From NCBI GenBank assembly GCA_954871525.1, contig OX940866.1, forward strand, positions 16,267,001 through 16,331,000: a stretch of DNA of 64,000 nt, given 5' to 3'. This document shows, piece after piece, positions 21,029 to 31,563 of this stretch (positions within the stretch are counted from its first letter, which is position 1; each line of letters begins with the position of its first letter). The notes under the pieces are model-generated. The model searched no databases, was not told the origin of the DNA, and saw only the letters and a program-made list of their open reading frames with translations. Both the position numbers and the translations under genes were made by a program. The DNA comes from Parietaria judaica (taxonomy: Eukaryota; Streptophyta; Magnoliopsida; Rosales; Urticaceae).

Positions 21029-24000
21029 TGAATGGAATTATATTATCGTCCCCTCCGTCATATCTCGGGATGGGCTCTCGATCCATCGGGGTAACCTTTT
21101 TAAAATTATTTTCACTGAAAGGCCTATTTTACACTTTCCGATGTTACTTCCTTTACTAGAACCGAGCACCGGGATAACGGAGATCCGACCGGATAAATAA
21201 TTATTTATTTAATAAACACACAATTATTAATTCTAGTCACGGAAATAAATAAAGCAATAAAATAGTTTGCATTTATTTACCCAATGCATAAGGCAGTACC
21301 TCGTTTCTTACGATGATTTTCACTGCGCTTTCTGAATTTGGCCAGAGCTTCCGCCGGACTTGAGAATGCGCCTAAGGAGTTTGAGCAGAGCTTCTGCAAG
21401 ACTTTCTTCACGCCAAAGGAAACTCCCAAAGCCTTCCGGGATATTCTCTTGAACTCGTCGTACCCAAACTATGAGTTTCGTCGATAGAACTTCGTTGCTT
21501 TCTAGCCTATGCGATTTCTGAGCTATTTGGGAACAGAATTTCCCTAAGCTAAAAATTTCTAGAGAGAGAGAGAATTTCGAGAGCTTCTTTGAGAGAGAGA
21601 GCTCGAATTTTGTAATGTGAGAGTGATCTTGGAAATGTGAAACTAGCTTGGTATTTATAGAGAAAATCATGCACAAAAATTTCCATAGATAAGTGAATCA
21701 ATCAATCTTAATTAGTATTATTCACAAATCAATCAAAGACTTTTTCCAACCTTCCATGATAGGTAGAAATCGAAAATATGATGATTAAAATACCAAAGAT
21801 TTAATTTTATGTGATTAAAATAAATACCAAGAAAATCAAATACTTAGCATGATAAGTAGATTTGATTTCTTCATTATTTAATCAATGGATTATATTTTCT
21901 TTAATTAAAATAAATACCAAGAAATTCAATTCCCTTCCATGAATAGTAGATGTCGAATTTCTTCATTATTTTTAACCAAAAATTAATTCCAATTAAATCA
22001 ATTAAGATGACATGTGATTTACTAATCTTTTCCTTATTTGTAATTAACTTATCAATCAAATAATATCATGATTCAATCAATATTAAATTCTCATGCAATA
22101 TAAATCTTTATTTAAAACTTGTAAATTAAGTTTCATGATTCATGCATAATTTATATTCATGACATGATTTATTTGATTTAAGTTAATACCATATTTGTAT
22201 ATATAATCAATTAGTATCTCTAATTATCTTAACATATAAATATCGAATTCCTCATGCTCAAAATCGCCATCTCTTGCTTGGTAATCAAGCTTGGCATTTT
22301 CAATGATTCAAATATTAACTTAAATAATTATTTAAAAAAATATGATAATTAACTTAAATAATTATTTAACAAAATATGATAAGGAAAATACCTAATGGGC
22401 TTATCCACCAAGACTTGGTCGAATTTTCTCTCTCATTATTACCTAAGATTAAATCTCAATGGACCTAGCCCATTAATTTAATCTCCAAATAGTTTTCATG
22501 AATTAACATAACATTGGCCCAGTTTGGCATTGTTGTGCTGTCTTCAGAATTGCTTTTAAAATTTACTGTCAGAAAAAATGCTGCCAGAGAAAGTAATGCA
22601 CTGTTTGGTTAATGAAAACAAAAAATAATTGGTTTTTTCAAAAGTTCAAGTTTACTGATTGGCAACCAATTTTACTTAATTAGCTTCTAAATGTAACAAA
22701 ATACTAAAGTAGACATAAATAATGTTAATTAAATCTCAATATTAATATAAAAAGTTAAAAAAATAATAGAAATAATGTAATTACTCAATAAATAAAATTA
22801 AAAACATTGCTTAGTTTGTTATGCCTTTTATGCTTTTAACTGACAATAATTATGGTGACAATAACAATCTTTTACATCCACGTTTCTTCCGGTCACGGTA
22901 AAAAAATAGTACTTTTACCAGCTAAAAAGAGCTAATGCTTTAACTGCAATAATTATATGTATTTGTTTTTTATATACGTTTACCTTCCAAAAAGAATTGG
23001 TACTTTAACTATAATGATTTAAGAATGTGAACGAAAAATGTACTTTTACCACTTAAAAATTGGTACTTTAACCGCAATGGTAAAATATTTTTGGTACTTT
23101 TACCACCCAATAAGAATTGGTACTTCAACTCAAATAATTTTAAAAAAATGGATGTAAAAAATTGGTATCTTTACTATCCAAAAAGAATTGGTACTTTAAC
23201 CACAATAGTTAAAAAATATGAACATAAAAAAATGATACTTTTACCACTTAAAAATAATAAGACTCTTAACCGCAATAGTAAAATGTATTTTTGGTACTTT
23301 TACCTCCAAAAAAAGTATTTTTGGGGATAGAGAAGAAGAAAAGTAAAAGTAGATTCTAGCAAAAGCATCTATTATCTGGTTTTAAATTTTGCCTATAGAA
23401 AAGCTAAACTTTTTTACTGAAGTGCTTCTATTGTAACTTACCAAACACAAATATTGACTTAAAATTCTATAAAAAGCAAAAGCACCTAATAATAAGAAAC
23501 GCCAAACGGGGCCATTATGTTATGATCTATAATTCATAACTTTTTCTCTATAGCTCTTACACATAAAATCATAGAAGAAACAACTCTTAGAATTAAATTT
23601 CCTACACTATTAATGTTGACAATTTATTCCAGTTTTGAGTTTTTCTGATCAACTATTTTCCGGGCAAACTTTTAGTACTTTTGCCGCAACTTTTTGAAAC
23701 TTTCCAAAACTTGGCACAAGCTTTAGTTTCAAATATTCTATCATAAATTAGAATAACAAATATCGTAATTGTACGATTCGTCCTTTACAGCGCTATCCTG
23801 GGGACAATGGACCCACATCACTTAAGCTCTAACAGATCAGTCTGTTAACTCCGGTGTTATTCCACTAAAAACCAGAAGTTGTACTCTTTAGTAATGCGAA
23901 TGATATATTCCTTTTTTATCTTAATGGTGTCCAGTGATATAATCAAATTCCAATGATTAATCTTTCACTTGATGATTCACACTTGAGCAGGCGACTCACT

Positions 24001-24703
24001 ATCGACTACGAGTCGTAAGCTGCGCGTGAGTCCCATACTACATCTCAGGACCGATAATTCGGGGAATCATTTTGACTTAGTAAAATGCTATGTGATATCC
24101 ATATCTGTGATCAAGCTACTCTTCCCTATCGACTATCATGTTCCCAATATAGCAGCGTTGGGAACCACAGTCATTTTGTGTTCTTTAACTTACAAATCAA
24201 AGAATAATCAAGCCAACAGTCAGGATTCAAGATCACTTAAGGATTTAGATTAATTACCATTTGATGATCTTTTACGACTTAATTCAAAGTTGTCAGTGAC
24301 GGTCATAGTTGAGCAACTTTCATAATTTAGTCAAGTCCTATCCAGTACAAAGACACTTCGTACTTAATGCACTTAATGGGTATGACACACATATCTATCC
24401 AGAATAGGATTTTCTCCATTTAGTCGCATTAATGACTTTATCAATTAAGAGGCTCCCACCTACTTAATTAAGTCACAAATATATTTTAGTTCATTTATTG
24501 CATCTATCAATTCTTCCTCACATTGACTCTGGTGTGATGATAGATTGCAATTGCATTCCATTATGAACCATGGATAAACATTCGATTATACATAAAGAAC
24601 TATAAAAAAAGATTATTATAATAAGTGCCTTCTTTATTAAGAGTGACGTCAGAATCTTTTACAATGGGTAAATAAAACATTGTTTAAGGGCTAATGCATA
24701 ACA
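21029..24703 (-). repeat. Copia-B 3' LTR (with a TIR element inserted)
   Basis: The plus-strand left edge TGAATGGAATTA matches the edge of the 5' LTR (TGAAGGAAATTA at 44,900). The right edge ends GCATAACA, next to the polypurine tract. Without the 998-bp insertion at 22,516 and its duplicated 3 bp, the LTR is about 2.67 kb. Its minus-strand start TGTTATGC...CCTTAAACAA resembles the start of the family-A LTRs, so the two families are related. A minus-strand TATA box (CTATAAATACC) lies near 21,652. Confidence 0.85.
22516..23513. mobile_element. 998-bp nonautonomous TIR element with 3-bp duplication (ATT)
   Basis: The ends are imperfect inverted repeats: GGCCCAGTTTGGCATT on the left and the inverse of GGCCCCGTTTGGCGTT on the right. 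ATT flanks both sides (22,513-22,515 and 23,514-23,516). The uninterrupted site survives in the other copia-B LTR near 46,486-46,497, which fixes the borders. The interior has about six diverged copies of a 60-70 bp unit containing TTGGTACTTTAACCGCAAT and ACTTTTACCACC. There is no coding capacity. The 3-bp duplication and GGCC..GTTTGG end suggest a PIF/Harbinger (Tourist)-like MITE, but the duplication is ATT rather than the usual TWA, so the class is tentative. Confidence 0.85.
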
Positions 24704-24721
24704 ATCTCCCACTTGCACTTA
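24704..24721 (-). promoter_or_regulatory. Polypurine tract of copia-B
   Basis: Read on the minus strand, AAGTGCAAGTGGGAGA lies directly before the LTR start. It would prime plus-strand DNA synthesis. Confidence 0.75.
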
Positions 24722-26028
24722 AAGATGATGACTCATATCTCTAAGACTCGTACTATCCAATTGCCTCCTGAATATTTTCTCCGGCAGTGTCTTGGTAAAT
24801 GGATCTACCAGATTGTCCGCGATGTACTATCGCTCTTATTAGATGGTACCTTCTTTCTATGTGTTTCCCTTTGGAATGGTTTCTAGACTTTTTAGAATTA
24901 GCCACTGCACCACTATCCACTGTTATCACAGTACAGTGTCATAGGTTAGTCTACATATGGAATTACTCCTAGTTACAAGTAGAGGTTCTTAAGCCAGACT
25001 GATTCCTTTGTGGCCTCACAGACTGCTACGTACTTAGCTTCCATTGTGGAATCTGAGATACAGGTCTGTTTTACGCTTCTCCAGAATATCACTCCACCGG
25101 TTAGGGTGTACACTGCACCAGACGTCGATTTCCTCGCGTCCCGGTCAGACGTAAATTCTGAGTCAGTGTAGCCTAGTGGATTCATTTCGTTACCTGAATA
25201 CACTAGCATATAGTTTCTTGATCTCTGAAGATACTTGAGAATGTTCTTCACTGCAGTCTAGTGATTCATACCAGGGTTATTTTAGTACCTACTTACAACT
25301 CCCACTGCGTAGCAGATGTATAGTCTTGTAAACTGCATAGCATACATCAGACTTCCTACGGCTGAAGCATTGGGAATGCGTCTCATCACGTCTTGCTCTT
25401 CCGGAGAAGTAGGGCACTGTCCTTAGTGAAGGACGACTCCATGTCTAGTAGGTAAGTTACCTCCTTTAGAGTTTGCCAATGCAAATCGATCAAGCACTTT
25501 ATCTTTTACTTGGAATTGATTCGATAACCAAACATTTACGTCCGACAGCTTCTTCACATCGTCTCCGATCAAAAGTATGTCGTCGACGTATAGAACAAGA
25601 AAAACCACTGCTTTTCCATCAACGAGTTGGTAAACGCAGGCTTTGTTGATATTTTGCGTGAATCTGAAGGTTTTGACAGTCTCGTCGAACCTTAAATTCC
25701 AAGATCTGAAAGCTTGCTTCAATCCGTAAATGGATTTGAGAAGTCTGCAAACTTTCTTTTTCTGACCTTGCTGCATGAACCCTTCTGGTTTTTCCATATA
25801 GATGTTTTTGTCAAGATACCCGTTCAGGAAGGCGGTTTTGACGTCCATCTGCCATATCTCATAATTGAGATAACATGCTATGGCTAGGAGTATCTGAACA
25901 GTCTTAAGCATAGCGACAGGAGAGAAAGTTTACTCGTAATCAATACCTTCTCTCTGGGTGAAACCATTTGCCACTAATCTAGCTTTGGAGGTTTGAACCT
26001 TTCCGTCCCCTCCGCGTAGACGTGGTTT
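24722..26028 (-). pseudogene. Copia-B pol remnant: reverse transcriptase and RNase H
   Basis: Near 25,990 the minus strand reads KARLVANGFTQREGIDYE, then a stop, then the RT core: IWQMDVKTAFLNGYL, KPEGFMQQ, LKSIYGLKQAFRSWN and the catalytic YVDDILLIG at about 25,570. From 25,251 to 24,973 comes RNase H: PLGYTDSEFTSDRDARKSTS, TGGVIFWRSVKQT and STMEAKYVAV. A decayed DNSGAVA...HIERRYHLIR tail runs to about 24,750. Several frameshifts and stops make it inactive. The RT/RNase H boundary has lost sequence near 25,300-25,430. Upstream, the pol is cut at 26,029 by the Tat LTR. Confidence 0.88.
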
Positions 26029-26984
26029 CGCACACCAACAGACACGTGATTAGTGAATGGGATTTCGATTTGAAATTGCTAAGAACTTTGTGAATCTTGA
26101 CCTCCACGTCGTCAATACTCTTGACGTTGACCAAAATAAAAAATGAAACAAACAAGAACACATGGATTTTTATTTAGTGAGGTTCGTCCCAATGCGGTAG
26201 TTGACTACGTCCTCTTTAAGTTTATTGGTGATGAAAGAGATCAACCAGAACCACAAGCCGATTCCAAGATGATCGAAAAAGGAAAGATGAAAACACTCTA
26301 AAAAATACAAATCTCACAGACTCTATTCTCTCTAGGAAAATGCTTGCGTACCTGTGATAGAGCTATCTTCTTGCTTTTATAGGCCTTCGGCTTCTGCCCG
26401 TTGATAGTGAACGTTGGTAGTGGCTCCGAGTTCGGGGCTTGACTGGCTGTCGAGCTGACACGTGGGCCAGTTTATGAGAGAATTGCGCAGTGGTGGACTT
26501 TGACTTGACGTCGTGGGAGTTTGAATTTTGATCGTGGCGATTTTCCTGGTCGGGCTCTGGAGGTTTGAATTGAGGCTGTTGACTTGGTCTGCCCGAGCTC
26601 CGATACTTAGTGTGCTCCTGCTCGGATCCCTTTATGGCAGTTTCTGCCCGGGACGAGCTTTTGGGCTCTTTAGGCTAATAAGCCTGGTCGGGCTTGGGCT
26701 TTAGCTAAGTGTATTGGGCTCTTGCCTCGGGCTGATGTGACATTTACGTTCTGCTCGGGTCCTTCATTTTCTGGTGACCCTCTTCTCGTGTCCCTTATGA
26801 ACATTTTCAGCTCGGGACGAGTCTTTGTATTTTGGGTTTTGGATTCCGATTGTTAGGTGCTTATTGGGCTTTTGTACCATGTATCTCACAACCCCATTTG
26901 TGTGAATACTCAGTTATATTCACAACTTTGGTCTTAATTATTGACCTTATCATTCTAATTATGGAACGAATTTACACATCTACA
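26029..26984 (-). repeat. Tat element 3' LTR
   Basis: About 956 bp, colinear with 41,987-42,956 and differing by scattered substitutions plus a few small indels. It starts (plus strand) CGCACACCAACAG and ends CACATCTACA. A minus-strand TATA-like CCTATAAAAGC lies near 26,375. The adjoining minus-strand AGGGGCTAAC at 26,985 is the probable polypurine tract. Confidence 0.85.
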
Positions 26985-27801
26985 GTTAGCCCCTACTATA
27001 AATAATACTTTTTATAGTATTAAAGTTGATATGATCATATAAAAATTGGTGATAAAAATTAATTAATTTTTTTGGTTTCAGAAACTTTCGTAACTTTAAC
27101 CGCAAAATCGAGTTAATTGAGGGACATCATAACTGTTTTTATGATAATATCGCATTCTACAAGGACCGAGCTGGCAATTTTGAAATTCGAAATGATTTCA
27201 ACTTTTTGGTGGGAACAGTTAGTGACACGTGTCACTCTACTCGGGCTTCGAATGGAATAAGTCCCTTCGAATTCTGCTGACTTGGTCAGCTGATTGTCAT
27301 GCTGACGTGGCCCTGCCCAGAGGATTAATTTTAGCCGTTGGATGAGATGATGCGCGAGAATTGAGGAAACCCTAGCCGCACGATGCGGGTCAATTTTTGA
27401 GTATAAAAATACTCGAGTGTGCTACCGACGAGGTCCAATCACATCTCTCGCTCGCTCTGCTCGAAGTGCCTCTTCAGTTTCTAGGATACCGCCCCTCCTC
27501 TTTCTATTTAAGCTCTCTCTCCCCCTTTTATTCATTTTTGCATGTTTTAAAGAGAGAAATCTTTCTTCGCCATTGTTGAACCTCCGCAACTTCCTTCGAG
27601 CCTCTTTGCCTTAGGTTTCCAGGTTCTTTCTATACTCCTTGCTATAGATTTTGGGTTCTATTTCTGTCTTCGACCAAGACTAAGCACTGTTAGGCTTTTG
27701 TAGGTTCTGTTTGTGCTTCGGGTTTCTGGGCTTCTTGTTTGAATTTCTGGGTTAGCTTTTCAGCGTATTTTGTGCTTAAGGTTTTTTTCGAATCGATAGA
27801 A

Positions 27802-30790
27802 ATGGCCGAAAGTAGTAAGAAGGGTAAGTCTAAGGGCCCGGTTTTGGTCTCGGAGTTTCTCCGGGCCAAGTCTCCGAGGTCCCGGCTAAGGGAAGAGGAT
27901 ATTCCTCGGCTGAGGTCGGAATATGACATTCCGGAATCTGTCCCTCTTCGGGTCCCAGATTCCGATGAGTTCGCAGACACGATCAGAGATGATTACGTCT
28001 GCATCTACGAACGGTTCTTTAAGGACTGCGGGCTGAGGTTCCCGATCCCATAACCTATCCTTAGGTATGTTAAGCAGATGGATATTTCTCTGGCTCAGTT
28101 GAGCCTGAAATCGTACAGGATCTTGATAGCCTATCTGGTTAGGTGTACGGAAGGGGGTTGCGACCTGTCACTTTTTGATATGCTCGAAGTGTTCACGGTC
28201 AAGAGAAATTCTAATGCCGAGGGTAGGTTCTATATTTCGGTCAAGGGTCATAAGGGTGACTTTATTAGGGGTATCCCGAACAAGGACGACGGGTGGCAGG
28301 ATAGATACTTCTTTTTCAAGCCTTGCCCGGGGTCCTTTGGCACTTGGGATTGTTATGCCAATGTTTGGGCGCATGAGATCGGTAACTTTCTCTTATTTTT
28401 TGCTCGGATATATTTTTGCTCGAAAATTTTCTAAGTTTTTTTTCCTTTTTCTTCTCAGATCGGAAAGGGGAGAAAGTGAGGTCGAGGCCTCTCGGTGTTG
28501 AGTGAGAAGCTAAGAACGAGATTCTTTTTCCCCGGGGGAGGTATCGAGTGGAAAAAGCTTACCGAGGAGAGATTCTTTGCCACTAGGGTTTGGTACCGCG
28601 GCCTTAACTACTCCTTCATCGAGTACGATCAGAACGAGGGCGAAGAAGATAACGTCGGGGATAAATGTATGATTTTTGGGCTTGAATTTGTTTTTGGTTT
28701 GGGGGGGAATATTTTGTCTGTTCGGGTTTTTCTGACGGGTTTTCTTTTGGCAGATATGACTTCCGAGCTGAACTATCAGGAGTTGAGGGCTCAGCGTGCA
28801 GCTGCCAAGGCTGCTGCCAAGGGAAAATAGGTTGAGCCTCAAGAGTTGGGGGCTCCTCCAGCCGGGGCATGGAGGTTCCCAAGGAGGGTAACGTTCGAAG
28901 ATCTGCTCCAGCTCAGCCTGTTGGGGGCGCTAGGTGGTTTCCAAGCCGGAGGTTGTGCTGAAGCAAGTCCCGGAAAGGACTGCTCTTTCTGCTGCTGAGC
29001 AGGAAGCAGCTCGAGCTGTCACCGAGCGGGAGTTCGTCGTCATATCTGACGAGGAGCCCGTACTATTGTCGACTGGGACTCCCGAGCCCCTGGTCTTTTC
29101 TGCCTTCGTGGCAGTCAAAATCACGAGCTCTCCTGGTCAGGGAAAGCGAGCCCGCTCCGCCGAGGAGGAGGCTACCTGCAAAAAGCCCAAAGGAGACAAG
29201 CCTGCTCAAAATGTGGATACGGCTTCTTCTGAGGTGGCTCATCCCAGCAGCACCAAGTCCTCTAGCAAGGGCTATGGTTCTGGGAAACCAGGGGTTTCCT
29301 ATAAGAAGACAGCTGGTCAGAATCGTGATTCGACCAAAGACTCTTCCGACATAAGTGTTGAGAACCCTCCTCGCGAGGTTGCTTCTACTAAGGCAGAAGG
29401 TTCGGGGCCTCAGACCGAAGTCAGGAGGATCGCTAAGGTGGTCTAGTTCGGGGATAAAGGCCTTCATGAAGCTCTCAAGGTAGCTGGGAACTTGATGAAG
29501 CAGCTGACGAGCAAAGGGCTTCCCAATATGAAGGACGACGCTGTCTCCCACTCTCGGGAGTACAACACTCTGGCTTCCTTGCAGGCTAAGGTAAACCAGG
29601 TGCCGTATTTTGCTTTTTTTTTACTTCCTTTTTTAGAAATTACTAAGTATTCTCCGTTTTGGTTTGGGCAGCTGGGGGCGTGCGCCAATGATTTAGTCCT
29701 CAAGTATGAGGACATGATCAAGGGCCTTAAGAAGAGGCTGGCTGCTGCCGAGGGCGCGGGGGTGAAGGCCGACATGGCTGAGAAGAAAGAGAAGCTCGAG
29801 AAGAACTCCGGGGAGCTAGCCATGAAGAAGAAGGAGATCGTGGAGCTGAACCGCCATATCGGCATAAGGGACAGCAAGATCAAGACGCTAGAGATCACCG
29901 AGCTAGATCTTAGGGAGAAGCTTGCTAATGCCTCTGCCTTGGTGTCTGAGGCTCAGGCGAATGAGAACAAGCTGATCGGGATGCTCACTACTTCTGATGC
30001 CGCGCTGGGCCGGGCTGAGATCAGTCTGAGGGACCTTCGTGAGGAGTTGATTGCGCTGAAGGTAGAGCATAACTATGAAATCGATACGCTAACCCAGGCC
30101 AGGGAGGAGGCCTCCGCCGAGAAGGAAGCGACCAAAGCTGTTCGGCGTAAGTACCAAAAACGAATGCAGCAAAGGGATGCCGTGATTGCCCATCACAAGA
30201 AGATTGCCTATGGTACCATGATCCTGAACCAGGTTCAAGGTAACGTGGCGATTATATGCGAGATCCTCGAGGGCAAGCTTACCGATATCCTAGGCGAGCT
30301 GGATATCCTCACGGAGGACAAGTCCACTTACGATGACATCCTGGCCGAGCAGCCGGCACCGTGGTGGATTCTCCACCTCTCTCCCCCGAGCAAGACTTGA
30401 TCGAGGGTGATGATGTTATAGATCGGGAAGTCCTTCTGGTGGACCAGCCGTGCGGTACCAGTCCTTCGGGGCACCGAGGGCCCGAAGCAAATTCTCCCGT
30501 GCCGACCCCTGTCGAGCCGAGCTGAGACACGACGATCTTGACTGAGGCAACCCTCGACAAGACCGCCTCCGCCGAGCTGACCCGGGGTGAGACCGCCCTT
30601 GCTGAGGTTGTCCCGACCATGATTGCTTCGACTGAGCCGACCCTGAAAGAGCCAACCCCGACCGAACCGATCCTGACCGAGCATGACCCCATCGAGCCGA
30701 CCCCTGACCGAGCATGACTCGACCGAACCGACCCCAACTAAGCCGATTTCGTAGGAAGGAATTTCCACCGACGCCAATCAGAGAGAAGAC
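27802..30790 (+). pseudogene. Antisense gene of the Tat element: 'gypsy-type transposon' domain plus coiled coil, with introns
   Basis: It starts at the Met of MAESSKKGKS. After RSEYDIPESVPLRVPDSDE comes CGLRFPIP, then (past a stop at 28,051) ISLAQLSLKSYRILIAYLV, GRFYISVKGHKGDFIRG and DDGWQDRYFFF. This order is the putative gypsy-type transposon domain (PF04195). Three intron-like gaps with GT/AG borders follow: 28,382-28,458, 28,667-28,753 and 29,591-29,671. The middle encodes acidic and basic low-complexity sequence. From about 29,700 to 30,330 a long coiled coil (EIVELNRHIGIRDSKIKTLE and similar heptads) appears. The end is a Thr-Glu-Pro-rich tail in a shifted frame to about 30,770. Frameshifts and stops make this copy defective. 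Its role in the element's life cycle is unknown. Confidence 0.8.
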
Positions 30791-31264
30791 GCAGTTCTGA
30801 GCTCTCAGCTTTTTTTATTGAATAAGTATCAAACAATATTTTTGCCCGTGGTTAGGGCTTTTGCTTTGGGCAGGTCGTGGGACCTGAACCCTTTTTCTGT
30901 AATTTCCCTTGTTTCATTTTTTCAAGTACTTTTGACCGTGGTTAGGGCTCTTCTTTATATGAAAGTTGCTTTTTCCTTGCAAATTCTCTCTCTGATAGTA
31001 AACAATAGTTCTCAATTGTTTTATCGGGTAGCTGATCGGAATATTCGGTCAAGATGTTTAATTCCAGGCCGAATGTTCCAATTCTAGTTCCGAGTAAAAA
31101 TATTATAGTTATGGGCTTGGCATTCCCATTCTAGGTGATTAATAGAAGGTAAATAAGTACGTAGTAAAATTTAGTACCTTTGGGAACTTAGGCCTAGTCG
31201 CCAGGTGTTTACTCGCTGACCCTTAGGTTGTTTTGGGGTGGAGTTTGTGGCTGAGTAGGGCATA
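30791..31264. other. Noncoding spacer between antisense gene and minisatellite
   Basis: T-rich DNA. A TTTTTTTATTGAATAAG-type stretch just after the antisense gene could hold its polyadenylation signal. No other feature is recognised. Confidence 0.35.
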
Positions 31265-31563
31265 TAGATCCCTAGAGGCAGGGTTTGATGCCCGAATGGA
31301 GTAGGGCTTGATACCCGAGTAGAGTAGGGTTTAATACCTGAGTTGAGTAGGGCTTGATACCCGAGTAGAGTAGGATTTGATACTCGAGTTGAGTAGGGCT
31401 TGATCCCCGAGTAGAGTATGTAACTCGCAAAGAAAGGGTATGGTACCCGGGCAGAGTATGTAACTCGTAAGGAAATGGTATGGTACCCGGGCAGAGTATA
31501 TAACTCACAGAGAAAGGGTATGGTACCCGGGTAGAGTGTGTAACTCGCAAAGAAAGGGTATGG
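31265..31563. repeat. Two-phase minisatellite: 23-bp units then 40-bp units
   Basis: Units of 23 bp (GAGTAGGGCTTGATACCCGA core) start at 31,299, 31,322, 31,345, 31,368 and 31,391. From 31,414 the period becomes 40 bp (starts 31,414, 31,454, 31,494 and 31,534), with GAGTATGTAACTCGCAAAG plus GGTATGGTACCCGG. The fourth 40-bp unit is cut by the LTR insertion at 31,564. Tandem repeats in the noncoding 3' region are typical of Tat elements. Confidence 0.95.

Noticed and set aside
30309..30777. Overlapping minus-strand ORFs rich in Gly, Ser and Arg
   Set aside because: They are the complement of the Thr-Glu-Pro-rich tail of the antisense gene; the repetitive GC-rich DNA keeps all frames open.
31272..31550. 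Minus-strand ORF of 92 codons with repeating STRVPYPF/LPGYHTL-like units
   Set aside because: It is only the translation of the 23-bp and 40-bp minisatellite units and has no independent coding signal.
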